Origin: CAZMVU01 sp964569295
Lineage (GTDB): Bacteria; Hydrogenedentota; Hydrogenedentia; Hydrogenedentales; JAGMZX01
NCBI GenBank assembly: GCA_964569295.1
Contig: CAZMVU010000092.1
Span: forward strand, 1 to 17,804
DNA length: 17,804 nucleotides
Reading direction: 5' to 3'
Under the pieces are notes generated by a model, which saw only the letters and a list, made by a program, of their open reading frames with translations, was not told where the DNA came from and ran no database searches. Every line of letters begins with the position of its first letter. Position 1 is the first letter of the stretch. The translations under genes were made by a program, and so were the position numbers. Shown here in pieces: positions 6,530-14,435 of the stretch.

Positions 6530-7563
6530 ACGCCGTCTTCATCGTGCTCGGCTTCGTCGGCTGGTGCATCCGCTGGACGGCCGCCGCGGTGGTCTTCCTG
6601 ATCGTCGTGGCGGCAAGCGGCTACTTTGTGTACACGGAAGCGCTCGAGCCCGACGACACGGTTGTCGTGCCGAACATCCTCGACCTCCCCATCACCGAAG
6701 CCTCCTCCCTCATCGCCGAGGCCGGCCTCGATATCGGCAAGCAGATTCAAGCGCCGCATGACGTCGTGCCCAAGTATCATGTCATCGCGCAGCGCCCGCC
6801 CGCGGGGCATGTAGTGCGCGTGGGCCGGCAGATCACGCCGACCGTCAGCCTGGGCGCCGACTCGGAAATGGCGCCGGACCTCTTGCGCAAATCGCGCAAG
6901 GAAGCCGAACGAGAAATCAAGTCGGCCCGGTTTCGCCTGGGGGCTGTGTCCCGCATCGTCGATAATGCCCCGCGCGATACCGTGCTCGCGCAAGACCCGC
7001 CGGCAGGCACGAACGTGCCCCGTCATGCCGATATCAGCCTGTTGCTATCCGCCGGCGACCAGCAGGACGGCGCCTTCATGCCAGATATCCAGGACAAGCC
7101 GGTGCGCGAAATCAACAGCATACTCGCCCCATTCCGCGTGTATCTCAAACCCAACATCGTCGATATGCCGAACGCCCCCACTGATGTCGTACTCAACCAG
7201 TCCCCGCCACCCAATACGCTCATCCAACCCGACACCGTCGTCACGTATGACGTGATGCCTTCGGGCAACATCACCCTGCCCACGGATATCTACCGCACGG
7301 AAGTCAGGCACCGTATGCTCTTCGACTACCACGACAAGGAAGTGCGCATCGACGTGGTGGACCATGAAGGCAACCGCGAAACGATGCAGAAGTATACGCC
7401 CAGCTTCGAGGAAGAGGCGCGCCAGACCCGGGTCGCCGGCAGCCGGATTCGCATTGTCGTGCCGTATGTGGGCGAGGCGACCGTCGAAATCTATGTGGAC
7501 GGCGAACTGGTCCAGTCCTATTACCTGAGCGAAGGCGCCAAACCTGTGCCGGAAAACGCGTGA
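6523..7563 (+). CDS. Membrane protein with three PASTA repeats and no kinase domain
   Basis: From the GTG at 6523 the protein has 346 residues. A hydrophobic stretch covers residues 1-37, either one long or two short membrane helices split by R17. Three PASTA-like repeats follow at about 45-113, 114-179 and 180-248, each with the V.aQ.PpaGt-type turn (IAQRPPAGH, LAQDPPAGT, LNQSPPPNT). The last ~98 residues form an unassigned, beta-rich domain. PASTA repeats bind peptidoglycan fragments in kinases such as PrkC and in some PBPs. No kinase or transpeptidase motif is present. The frame is open back to GTG 6427, and GTG 6439 has a GGAG about 11 nt upstream, but those starts would overlap the conserved rsmB end by 91-103 bases. 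Position between rsmB and rpe recalls prkC in Firmicutes. The domain call is good; the function is unknown. Confidence 0.8.
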   Translation: MLNAVFIVLGFVGWCIRWTAAAVVFLIVVAASGYFVYTEALEPDDTVVVPNILDLPITEASSLIAEAGLDIGKQIQAPHDVVPKYHVIAQRPPAGHVVRVGRQITPTVSLGADSEMAPDLLRKSRKEAEREIKSARFRLGAVSRIVDNAPRDTVLAQDPPAGTNVPRHADISLLLSAGDQQDGAFMPDIQDKPVREINSILAPFRVYLKPNIVDMPNAPTDVVLNQSPPPNTLIQPDTVVTYDVMPSGNITLPTDIYRTEVRHRMLFDYHDKEVRIDVVDHEGNRETMQKYTPSFEEEARQTRVAGSRIRIVVPYVGEATVEIYVDGELVQSYYLSEGAKPVPENA

Positions 7564-7588
7564 TCCCCGCGAAAGAGAGTGCTGCCCC

Positions 7589-8242
7589 GTGCCCGACATT
7601 AAAGTTCATCCCGCCCTCATGGCCGCCGACTGCGGCTACCTCGCCCAAGCCGTCGAGACCGTCGTAGACGCCGGCGCTGAGGCGGTCCATATCGACATAG
7701 CCGATGGCCGGTTTGCTCCGTACTTCACCTTCGGCGCCGCCGCCATCGCCCAGTTGCGCTCACATTGCGCCGCCCAACTCGACGTGCATCTCCTCGTCGA
7801 AGAGCCCGAGATTCTCGTGCATGACATAGCGGATGCCGGCGCTGACGCCATTGCGGTGCCCATCGAGACCGCAGCACGCCCCCACCACATCCTGCGCACG
7901 GTCAAGGAACGCGGCCTGCGCGCCGGCATCGCGGTGAATCCCGCCACGTCGCACGACGCACTGGAGTTTGTCATCGACCAGGTCGACTTCGTTATCGTGC
8001 TCACGGAAGACCCGGGCTATAGTGAGCGGGCCTTTCTTTCCACGATGATGCGCAAAGTTCACGATCTGCGTGCCATGCTCGGCGAACGCGATTTGGCCGT
8101 CGAGGGCGGTATCGACGAACACACCGCCACGGCGTGCATCGAAGCGGGCGCCAATGTGCTTATCCCTGGTGACTATGTGTTCGGACATGTGTCCTGCATC
8201 GAGGCCATCGCCAGCCTGCGCCACGCGGGAGAGCCGGCGTAG
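7589..8242 (+). CDS. Ribulose-phosphate 3-epimerase family protein with a divergent active site
   Basis: This 217-residue TIM-barrel protein is of Rpe length and layout. The metal-ligand segments HIDIADG (H34, D36) and DVHLLVEEP (H67) are present. The fourth ligand and catalytic acid, an Asp in the usual VDGG motif, is Glu here (E172 in VEGGID). The phosphate-binding loop normally reading NPGFGGQ is DPGYSER (141-147), and the GS near the C-terminal phosphate site is G194-D195. The usual Ser of PSIL is Ala (A9), and the Met in DVMDG is Ala (A38). It may still interconvert ribulose 5-phosphate and xylulose 5-phosphate, but a different or unphosphorylated substrate is equally possible. The GTG start lies 26 nt after the PASTA gene, and the fmt-rsmB-...-rpe order supports true descent from Rpe. 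Confidence 0.75.
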   Translation: MPDIKVHPALMAADCGYLAQAVETVVDAGAEAVHIDIADGRFAPYFTFGAAAIAQLRSHCAAQLDVHLLVEEPEILVHDIADAGADAIAVPIETAARPHHILRTVKERGLRAGIAVNPATSHDALEFVIDQVDFVIVLTEDPGYSERAFLSTMMRKVHDLRAMLGERDLAVEGGIDEHTATACIEAGANVLIPGDYVFGHVSCIEAIASLRHAGEPA

Positions 8243-8276
8243 GGGGCATCCAGCGCGCCGCCAAGCGGAGCGCATC

Positions 8277-9407
8277 CTATGGAACTGCGGTACCGAAGAG
8301 CAGGAGTCGCGTAAGATCGAGGGCCACGGGCGCCCCCAGGCATACGGGTGTACTGCCGGCCACCCGGTCACCCAGTTCGACCCGTACACTTCCCACCACC
8401 GTACCGGAAGGCGCGGGCGCAACAATTTGCGCCGGGTGCTCGCCCACGAGCGTAATGTTCGCCACGTCGTCCGCCGTACAAGTCACCGAAACATCCTTCA
8501 CGGCAACCAGGGGCGCATACTGTTTCGTACCGCACACAATGGGCAGCGGGTCGCCCAAGGGGCGGCCAGCGGTGGCCACCTGCACCCGGCGCACACGCGC
8601 AAAGCCATCTTCCAGCAATGTCTTTGCGCGGTCAAAACGCCCATTCGACGAGGTCTCGCCCATCACCACAGCGATTAACCGGACACCATTGCGCTCGGCC
8701 GTGGCCGTAATGCAATGTCCGGCCGCCCGGATGTACCCCGTCTTCAAACCATCGCAATCATCCATACGCCAAAGCAGCTTGTTGGTGTTGTAGTAGACCG
8801 CCTGGCCGGGCTTGAAACGGAGCTCCTTCTGCCGCACCCATTCCATGAGCCTGGGCACACGCACACAGGCCCGGGCGAGCAGCGCCATATCCCGTGCCGT
8901 GGTGACATCGATCTCGTCACCCGGATCCGGCGGCAAGCCATGCACACTGTGGAACCGCGAGTCCAACATCCCCAGTTCAGCGGCCCGCTTGTTCATGGCC
9001 GCCAGGCACTCCAGCTTGCTGCCAAAAAGGCCCTCGGCAATCGCCATGGCCGCATCGTTGGCGGAAGCGACACAAACGGCCTGCAACAACTGGCCGAGGG
9101 GCCAGGTCTCGCCTTCTTCGAGATAGACCTGGGTCCCCCCCATGTATTGGGCATGACCGCTAACCGGCACGGGCGTATCAAGCGTCCACGTCCCCGCCTC
9201 CACCCCCTCGCATACGATCAGCATGATCAGCATTTTCACCATGCTGGCAGGGGCGCGCCGCACGTCGGCGTCCGACGCCGCCAGCACAAGCCCCGTTTCC
9301 GCCTCTACGCAAATGTAACTGGGCGCACGCGGCTCGTCCGCCGCCACGGGGACGCAAAAGCCGAGGCCCAGGCAAGACATCGTGATTAACAAAGACAGAC
9401 GGGGCAT
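8277..9407 (-). CDS. dacA: D-alanyl-D-alanine carboxypeptidase, PBP5/DacA type (peptidase S11)
   Basis: This 376-residue exported enzyme removes the terminal D-Ala from peptidoglycan stem peptides. A signal peptide spans about residues 1-23, ending VPVAA. The three catalytic motifs are present: SXXK as S55-MV-K58, SXN as S115-A-N117, and KTG at 222-224 (LKTGYI). A PBP5-type C-terminal beta domain follows (about 275-360). The final residues LLLFGTAVP are short, so the usual amphipathic membrane anchor is weak or absent. The ATG at 9407 is preceded by GGAGG at a rather long 12 nt. It follows the hybrid kinase gene by 33 nt on the same strand, is the last gene of the long minus-strand run, and converges on rpe. 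Confidence 0.93.
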   Translation of the reverse strand: MPRLSLLITMSCLGLGFCVPVAADEPRAPSYICVEAETGLVLAASDADVRRAPASMVKMLIMLIVCEGVEAGTWTLDTPVPVSGHAQYMGGTQVYLEEGETWPLGQLLQAVCVASANDAAMAIAEGLFGSKLECLAAMNKRAAELGMLDSRFHSVHGLPPDPGDEIDVTTARDMALLARACVRVPRLMEWVRQKELRFKPGQAVYYNTNKLLWRMDDCDGLKTGYIRAAGHCITATAERNGVRLIAVVMGETSSNGRFDRAKTLLEDGFARVRRVQVATAGRPLGDPLPIVCGTKQYAPLVAVKDVSVTCTADDVANITLVGEHPAQIVAPAPSGTVVGSVRVELGDRVAGSTPVCLGAPVALDLTRLLLFGTAVP

Positions 9408-9440
9408 TGAGCCAAAAAACCTCCGGTGCGCTACACGAAC

Positions 9441-12218
9441 TCACGAGTCCGCAGCAGAAGCCGCGCTTCCCGCAAGACTTTCCAGTACTTTGATAATGTC
9501 GTTTACAGAGAACGGTTTACGCAGCACGCCGGCGACGCCCCGCACCGCAGGCCGGTAATTCGGCATACCGGTCATTACATACACCTGCGCGCCCGCCGTG
9601 GTCTGGGCCTCGAGCAATTGTGTCACACGTTGTCCCGCCTGTTCTTCGGGCATATCCACATCCACAAGCACCACATCGGGCGGTTCTTTCTTCGCAATAT
9701 CGAGGCCGGCCAGTATATCGGGCGCACAACAACAGGCCACCCCGCGATAATCCAGGGCGACTTCGATCCATTCCAGGAGGTGGGGGTCTGGATCAACCAC
9801 AAGTACACGCAGGCCGACGTGGCTGGCCTTCTTCTCCCCTTTTTCTTTCTTTACCAGTTCCACAGGTTCCTCGCCGAAACACGCCGTCCGAAGGAAAGCC
9901 ACCAGACGCCGCGCCCCAAAAGGCTTCATCAGGAATAACACGTCGGGACTCATGGACGAGGACTCGCGCAACGCTTCCGCATCGCGATCCGAACACACGA
10001 TCACCGGCAGATTCGCGCCGCCGGGCTGACTGCGAATAGCGGCCAGCGTTGGCGCGCCCACATCCTCCTGTGCCGCATCGTTCAGAATTACCACGTGCGC
10101 CCCCTCTTCCGCAGCGGCCCGGGCCCCCTCGAAATGCTGCGTGAACCGGCTCACCGTGCAGCCCCACCCTTCGAGCAACTCCCCAATGAGCGTACGGAAT
10201 GGCTCGTTGGCAGAGATGAGGGTCACCCGCAAATCCGCGAAGTCCTGCACGCTCTCCGGGTTGTAAGATTTGTCGAAAGTGGCCTCCGGCAAACGGATGG
10301 TAAAGGTGCTGCCCTGGCCTGACCGGCTCTCGAGCTCGATGTGGCCGCCGTGCGCCTCGACGATGCTCTTGGCGATGGACAGGCCTATCCCCGTGCCGCC
10401 GTAGCGCCGCGAACGCGAGGCGTCGACCTGGAAAAACTTGCTGAATACCTTTTCCTGATACGCTGGTTCGATGCCGATCCCCGTGTCCGATACGGCAATG
10501 GCAAGACTATGGTCCGGCCCCTCCTCGACACGCACGTGAATCATGCCGCCCGGGTTCGAGAATTTCACCGCGTTGTTCAGGAGAATGTTGAGCACTTGTG
10601 CCAGCTTCTCGCGGTCCCCCCAGATCGGTGTGTCGGCCTCCTCGATGAAGGTATTGAGGCTGAGATCCTTTGGCAGCGCCGCAGGATGCACCGAGGCCGT
10701 ACACTCTTCGACGAGATTCTTGATGTGGAAAAGCGCCATGGTCAGTTGAACGCCGCGAATCTCCATGCGGCTGAATTCAATGATCTCATTGATATGCCCC
10801 ACCAGCCTGTCGACGTTGCGGCGCATCACCCCGAGCGCGCTCTGCTGCGACGCATCGAGCTCGCCCAAGCCGCCCGACTCGAGCATCTCGAGGTAACCCT
10901 TGATGGTGCTCAGTGGTGTGCGCAGTTCATGGCTCACATTCGAAAGGAAGCCGTCTTTCGCCCGGTCGTGCATGCGCAGTTCTTCGTTCACTTTTTCGAG
11001 TTCGCGCGCCCGTTGCTCGAGCTGGTGCTGCATACGTTTGAGTTCGAGCACGCTGGTCACCACCAGCGAGTAGCGCATCTCCTCCTTGCTCTCGCCCGGC
11101 ACATAGCTCACCGCCACCACCACAGGCACCAGCGAACCCTTCCGGTCGACAAAATTCATTTCCCGGCGCAAATCCGCCCGCGCGCGCCCCGCCCCCTGGG
11201 CCAGCAGGTTCAACAGGTGCACGCGCCCGGTGGTGTCGATAAAATCGAAGACCTCGCGCTGGACCAACTGCACTTTTTCTATTTGAAGCAACTCACAAAT
11301 GCGCTCGTTGACAAAGCGGATGTGGTAGCTGTTGTCGAGCGTGAGAAAGCCCTCGTTCATCGAAAGCAGCAACTGCCGGAAACGTGTTTCCGACTGCCGC
11401 AGCCGCTGGGTTTGTTCCTCGACAAGCTGCTTCAGCCCGCGGTTGTATTGCTCGAGGCGATTGGCCAGTTTGTGTTGCTCGCTCACATCGCGTACAAGCC
11501 CGAGCGTGCCGGTGTGGTTGCCGTGGCTGTCGAAAATGGGGCTACCGCTCACCCACAGCCAATGGTCGCGCCCGTCAATGACACACTTGATCTCGTATTC
11601 GGAGGCCACCCCCCCCGGCCGCTTCGCGAACTGCTCGAGGATCGCCCCGCTCTCGAACTCTTGCGCGAGCGCCGTGGTCTTGCGCCCCACCACCTCATCA
11701 CGCTCTTTGCCGAACAGCTCCAGCAGCTTCGCGTTCACCAGCAGAATCTCACCCGTGGCGGACGACAAAATGAACCCGTCGTTGATGTGCTCGGCCAGAT
11801 GCCAGAACCGATCGGCGAGTTCCTCCACATCCTCGCCAGTGCGCATGACCGCATAAAGTACCGCGAGCAGGCCGGTCATCAGGCTGATGAGGCCGAGTGT
11901 ACGCGAGATCTGGACGACCTCGGGCGACAACATCTCGCGTTCGAGCAGCGAATCCGTCAGGCCGGAGAGTGTTACTGCCGCGCCGGTCAGCAGCATGAGC
12001 ATGCCGAGGAACAACAGAAACCGCTCGATCCGGCCAATGCGCGGGCGCGTGATCACGCTGCCGCTCGCAAACAACGGCACCGCCACAGAGAACAACACCA
12101 CCGGCAGGCGCAACGCGCTATCATCCAACTGCCGGGAAAAGATGATGCCGCTCATGCCGAAAAGAATGGCAAAGAGATAAAACGGAAACCGTCTTCTGGA
12201 GTGTCGCCTGTAGCGCAT
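9441..12218 (-). CDS. Membrane-bound hybrid sensor histidine kinase with two PAS and two receiver domains
   Basis: This 925-residue protein has four predicted membrane helices near residues 11-28, 38-54, 66-86 and 107-123, with very short loops and hence no large external sensor domain. Two PAS domains follow (about 135-250 and 280-395), joined by coiled-coil linkers. The HisKA box SHELRTPL carries the phosphorylated H430. The HATPase domain has the N box (NNAVKFS), DTGIGI and GTGIGLS, so it should be active. The first receiver (about 662-770) lacks the acidic pocket and has N713 where Asp is expected. The second (about 800-918) is intact, with D853 in VLVDVDMP, T in VMTG and K in LRKPF. The ATG directly follows the rnhA stop (TAA-ATG). 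The signal sensed and the final output are unknown; no DNA-binding regulator is in the window. Confidence 0.92.
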   Translation of the reverse strand: MRYRRHSRRRFPFYLFAILFGMSGIIFSRQLDDSALRLPVVLFSVAVPLFASGSVITRPRIGRIERFLLFLGMLMLLTGAAVTLSGLTDSLLEREMLSPEVVQISRTLGLISLMTGLLAVLYAVMRTGEDVEELADRFWHLAEHINDGFILSSATGEILLVNAKLLELFGKERDEVVGRKTTALAQEFESGAILEQFAKRPGGVASEYEIKCVIDGRDHWLWVSGSPIFDSHGNHTGTLGLVRDVSEQHKLANRLEQYNRGLKQLVEEQTQRLRQSETRFRQLLLSMNEGFLTLDNSYHIRFVNERICELLQIEKVQLVQREVFDFIDTTGRVHLLNLLAQGAGRARADLRREMNFVDRKGSLVPVVVAVSYVPGESKEEMRYSLVVTSVLELKRMQHQLEQRARELEKVNEELRMHDRAKDGFLSNVSHELRTPLSTIKGYLEMLESGGLGELDASQQSALGVMRRNVDRLVGHINEIIEFSRMEIRGVQLTMALFHIKNLVEECTASVHPAALPKDLSLNTFIEEADTPIWGDREKLAQVLNILLNNAVKFSNPGGMIHVRVEEGPDHSLAIAVSDTGIGIEPAYQEKVFSKFFQVDASRSRRYGGTGIGLSIAKSIVEAHGGHIELESRSGQGSTFTIRLPEATFDKSYNPESVQDFADLRVTLISANEPFRTLIGELLEGWGCTVSRFTQHFEGARAAAEEGAHVVILNDAAQEDVGAPTLAAIRSQPGGANLPVIVCSDRDAEALRESSSMSPDVLFLMKPFGARRLVAFLRTACFGEEPVELVKKEKGEKKASHVGLRVLVVDPDPHLLEWIEVALDYRGVACCCAPDILAGLDIAKKEPPDVVLVDVDMPEEQAGQRVTQLLEAQTTAGAQVYVMTGMPNYRPAVRGVAGVLRKPFSVNDIIKVLESLAGSAASAADS

Positions 12219-12710
12219 TTAGTGCTTGTGTTTCTTGCGTCCCGAACCGCCCCCATCCCGCAGGGCCCGGCGCGCCTCATGGCACAGCGCATCGCATCGT
12301 TCGTTGAATATAATGCCCGTGTGCGCGGGCACCCAACACCATGTAATGTCGTGGTGGCTTGAGAGGGCGTCCAGCTTCATCCACAAATCCTGGTTCTTCA
12401 CCGCGCTCCGGCCGCACGTTTTCCAACCGTTGCGCTTCCAGCGCGCCATCCACTCGCTGACCCCTTTCTTGAGGTACTCCGAGTCCGTGTGCAGCTCGAC
12501 CTTGCAAGGCTGTTTCAGCGCTGAAAGCGCCTCGATAGCGGCCGTCAGTTCCATGCGGTTGTTGGTCGTATCCGCCTCGGCGCCCGAAAGCTCCTTCGTC
12601 ACGCCGTTGCACTGCAGCACCGCGCCCCAACCGCCTGCACCCGGGTTCGGGCTGGCGCCGCCATCCGTATAGATTACTACGCTTTTACGTTTTCCAGTCA
12701 CTGTGCGCAT
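12219..12710 (-). CDS. rnhA: Ribonuclease HI
   Basis: This enzyme cuts the RNA strand of RNA-DNA hybrids such as R-loops and primer remnants. With the chosen start it has 163 residues. The catalytic acids are D16 (YTDGGA), E54 (NNRMEL), D76 (HTDSEY) and D140 (ERCD), and the accessory His is H130 in VPAHTG, so the site is complete. A short basic tail ends GRKKHKH. I chose the ATG at 12710 because it overlaps the stop of the ankyrin gene (TAATG) and fits the normal RNase HI length; an in-frame ATG at 12743 would add 11 unlike residues inside the ankyrin gene. The hybrid kinase gene starts immediately after the stop. It is unusual company for a housekeeping RNase. Confidence 0.94.
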   Translation of the reverse strand: MRTVTGKRKSVVIYTDGGASPNPGAGGWGAVLQCNGVTKELSGAEADTTNNRMELTAAIEALSALKQPCKVELHTDSEYLKKGVSEWMARWKRNGWKTCGRSAVKNQDLWMKLDALSSHHDITWCWVPAHTGIIFNERCDALCHEARRALRDGGGSGRKKHKH

Positions 12711-13282
12711 TACTCCCCGGGCGCCAGCGCCCGCCGTTGCCACATAATCAGCCGCAGCACATTGCGCGCCGTCCTTTCACGCCCGTACTTGCGAGCCAGT
12801 TCAAGCGGCGTCATGCCCGCGGCGTTCTTCGCGCGCAGATTTGCGCCATGTTCGCTCAACACCCGCAACACACCCGAACGCCCAAACACGACAGCCGTGT
12901 GCGCCGGGGTATCGCCGAAAACATCCCGCGCCTCGACGGGCGCACCATGACGCAGCAACCAGGCCGCCTCATCCACAAACCCCAGCAGTGCCGCACTGTG
13001 CAGCGGTGTCATACCGGTCTCATCACGGGCCGCCAGATCGGCGCCGCGCGTGCTGAGCAGCGCCATCATGGCGATACGGCGGAAACTCACCGCGTGGTGC
13101 AGCGCCGTCTTACCCAAGTCATTCCGGCTATCTATCAACGCCGGGGCCGCATCAAGCAATACTTCAACTGCCCGGCGATCGCCCCGGGCCACTTCATCGT
13201 GCAGGGAATCCTGGCAACCGGCGAGCACGGCTCCGCCCGTTATCAGCGCCCCCACGAGGATCAGCCGTATTACGGAAGCCAT
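12710..13282 (-). CDS. Ankyrin-repeat lipoprotein
   Basis: This 190-residue protein has a clear lipoprotein signal: a hydrophobic segment at residues 5-20 and the lipobox LAGC with C23 as the lipidated residue (Q at +2). About five ankyrin units follow, near 26-56, 57-89, 90-122, 123-155 and 156-181, with typical GKTALHHAV, GMTPLHSAA, GDTPAHTAV and GMTPLELAR turns. Ankyrin repeats are protein-binding scaffolds, so it probably holds a partner in the periplasm or at the outer membrane. The start overlaps the end of the binding-protein gene by 13 nt and its stop overlaps the rnhA start, which places it firmly in the transporter operon. Its partner is unknown; the neighbouring binding protein is an obvious candidate but not shown. 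Confidence 0.9.
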   Translation of the reverse strand: MASVIRLILVGALITGGAVLAGCQDSLHDEVARGDRRAVEVLLDAAPALIDSRNDLGKTALHHAVSFRRIAMMALLSTRGADLAARDETGMTPLHSAALLGFVDEAAWLLRHGAPVEARDVFGDTPAHTAVVFGRSGVLRVLSEHGANLRAKNAAGMTPLELARKYGRERTARNVLRLIMWQRRALAPGE

Positions 13283-14304
13283 GCACCGTCCTCATCTATA
13301 TTGTCCCGGGTATAATAACGGGAATCGAGAGTGATGTGCTTGGGCACGTCGTCACCTGCCAGAATAGCGAGTGCCGTGTCGATAGCCTCCTTGCCGCCCG
13401 TGGGATACTCGAAAGTCACATCGAGAATCCCTTCGCGCACATACATCTGCCCTTCCTGCGGCAAACCGTCGATACCCACGAAAACCATTTCCTGTGCCCG
13501 GCCCACCGCCTTTGCGGCGAGATACGCGCCGTAGGCCCCCGGATCATTGTGGCTGTAAACCAGGTCGATATCGTCAAAGCGGGTCAAGGCCGACTCCATC
13601 TCCTGTTGTGCCTGGTCCTGGAGCCACTCCATATCCGCCCGGAAAACGACTTCGATATCGCTGCCCGCGATCCCGTCGAGAAAGCCCTCGTGCCGGTCCT
13701 GGCCGGGCACGGAAGTCATGAGCCCCATCAGCTCAATCACGCGCCCCTCGCCATCAAGCCGATCACGCACCCATTCGCCGGCCGCTTTACCAATCTTCAC
13801 GTTGTCCGCCCCAATGAATACCGTGTATTCCGACTCCGGCACGGCCCGGTCCAGAATGATCACCGGCACCCCCACCTGCGTCGCCCGGGTAATGGGCTCG
13901 ACAAAGGGCGCCGCCTCCTTCGGGCTGATGATTATAGCATCCACACCCTGACTCACGAACTCCTCGAGGTGCGATACCTGCACGAGCGTATCGTTCTGCG
14001 CATCTTTGAAAACCATCTCGATGTTCGGGTGTTCGGCAGCGGCATTGCGGATATCCGTATTCATCTGTACGCGCCATGGCTCGCCCAGGTTGCACTGGCT
14101 CATGCCGATAACGTACTTCTCCGCCGGCTCTTGCGGGGCGGGCTCGGGCATAGCCGCCTCTTCCGCACTTTCGCCGGAGGGAGCAGACTCCGCGCCGGTG
14201 GCTTCTTGCTGTGCCTTCTGCGCTTCCGGCGGCGGTGAACACCCCAACGCTCCAGCAAGGCAAAGCATGATAACCAATACAATCAGGCCTGTATGTGCGC
14301 GCAT
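13270..14304 (-). CDS. Sugar ABC transporter substrate-binding lipoprotein (RbsB-like, periplasmic binding protein family)
   Basis: With the ATG at 14304 the protein has 344 residues. The signal segment LIVLVIMLCLAGALGC ends at C22, a somewhat atypical lipobox (Ala at -3). An Ala/Pro/Glu-rich linker runs to about residue 60, then the binding domain begins (YVIGMSQCNLGEPW). Features of the sugar-binding family include VDAIIISPKEA, VPVIILDRAV, FIGADN and VYSHNDPGAYG; the last resembles the corresponding motif of galactofuranose- and ribose-type binders. It captures a sugar and delivers it to the permease. I chose this start because GGAGGA lies about 9 nt upstream and because the longer frame to 14421 would put extra residues before the signal peptide. 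It follows the permease gene by 131 nt, the largest gap in this run. The exact sugar cannot be told. Confidence 0.92.
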   Translation of the reverse strand: MRAHTGLIVLVIMLCLAGALGCSPPPEAQKAQQEATGAESAPSGESAEEAAMPEPAPQEPAEKYVIGMSQCNLGEPWRVQMNTDIRNAAAEHPNIEMVFKDAQNDTLVQVSHLEEFVSQGVDAIIISPKEAAPFVEPITRATQVGVPVIILDRAVPESEYTVFIGADNVKIGKAAGEWVRDRLDGEGRVIELMGLMTSVPGQDRHEGFLDGIAGSDIEVVFRADMEWLQDQAQQEMESALTRFDDIDLVYSHNDPGAYGAYLAAKAVGRAQEMVFVGIDGLPQEGQMYVREGILDVTFEYPTGGKEAIDTALAILAGDDVPKHITLDSRYYTRDNIDEDGAWLP

Positions 14305-14398
14305 GGCGAGTATCCTCCCATAGATCCCATGCAGGGGACAGCCACCGGGCATAGCGCAGATGCAAGCCCATACCTTGACATACAATGCAAACCTTTGA

Positions 14399-14418
14399 GT
14401 AACGGATCTGACCGTAAC
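14399..14418. promoter_or_regulatory. Imperfect inverted repeat between the permease and binding-protein genes
   Basis: GTAACGG-ATCTGA-CCGTAAC has 7-base arms that pair at 6 of 7 positions around a 6-base centre. It lies in the 131-nt gap just after the permease stop. It could be an operator, or an RNA hairpin that protects or trims the message so that the binding protein is made in excess. No T-run follows, so it is not an intrinsic terminator. I see no convincing promoter in this gap. Confidence 0.3.
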
Positions 14419-14435
14419 CAATGGTGACTGCCTCC

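Noticed and set aside
8258..8268. CCGC-CAA-GCGG hairpin between the convergent rpe and dacA genes, considered as a terminator
   Set aside because: The stem has only four pairs and no T-run follows on either strand, so an intrinsic terminator is not supported.
10341..12362. 673-codon plus-strand open frame opposite the hybrid kinase
   Set aside because: Rich in His, Gln and Arg, without domains; the opposite strand carries unmistakable PAS, HisKA and ATPase motifs.
12711..12743. Longer RNase HI start at 12743
   Set aside because: The added residues lie inside the ankyrin gene and do not resemble RNase HI; the TATG-type stop-start overlap at 12710 is more natural.
14305..14421. Longer binding-protein start at 14421
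   Set aside because: It would place 39 residues before the lipoprotein signal; the ATG at 14304 has a good GGAGGA site.
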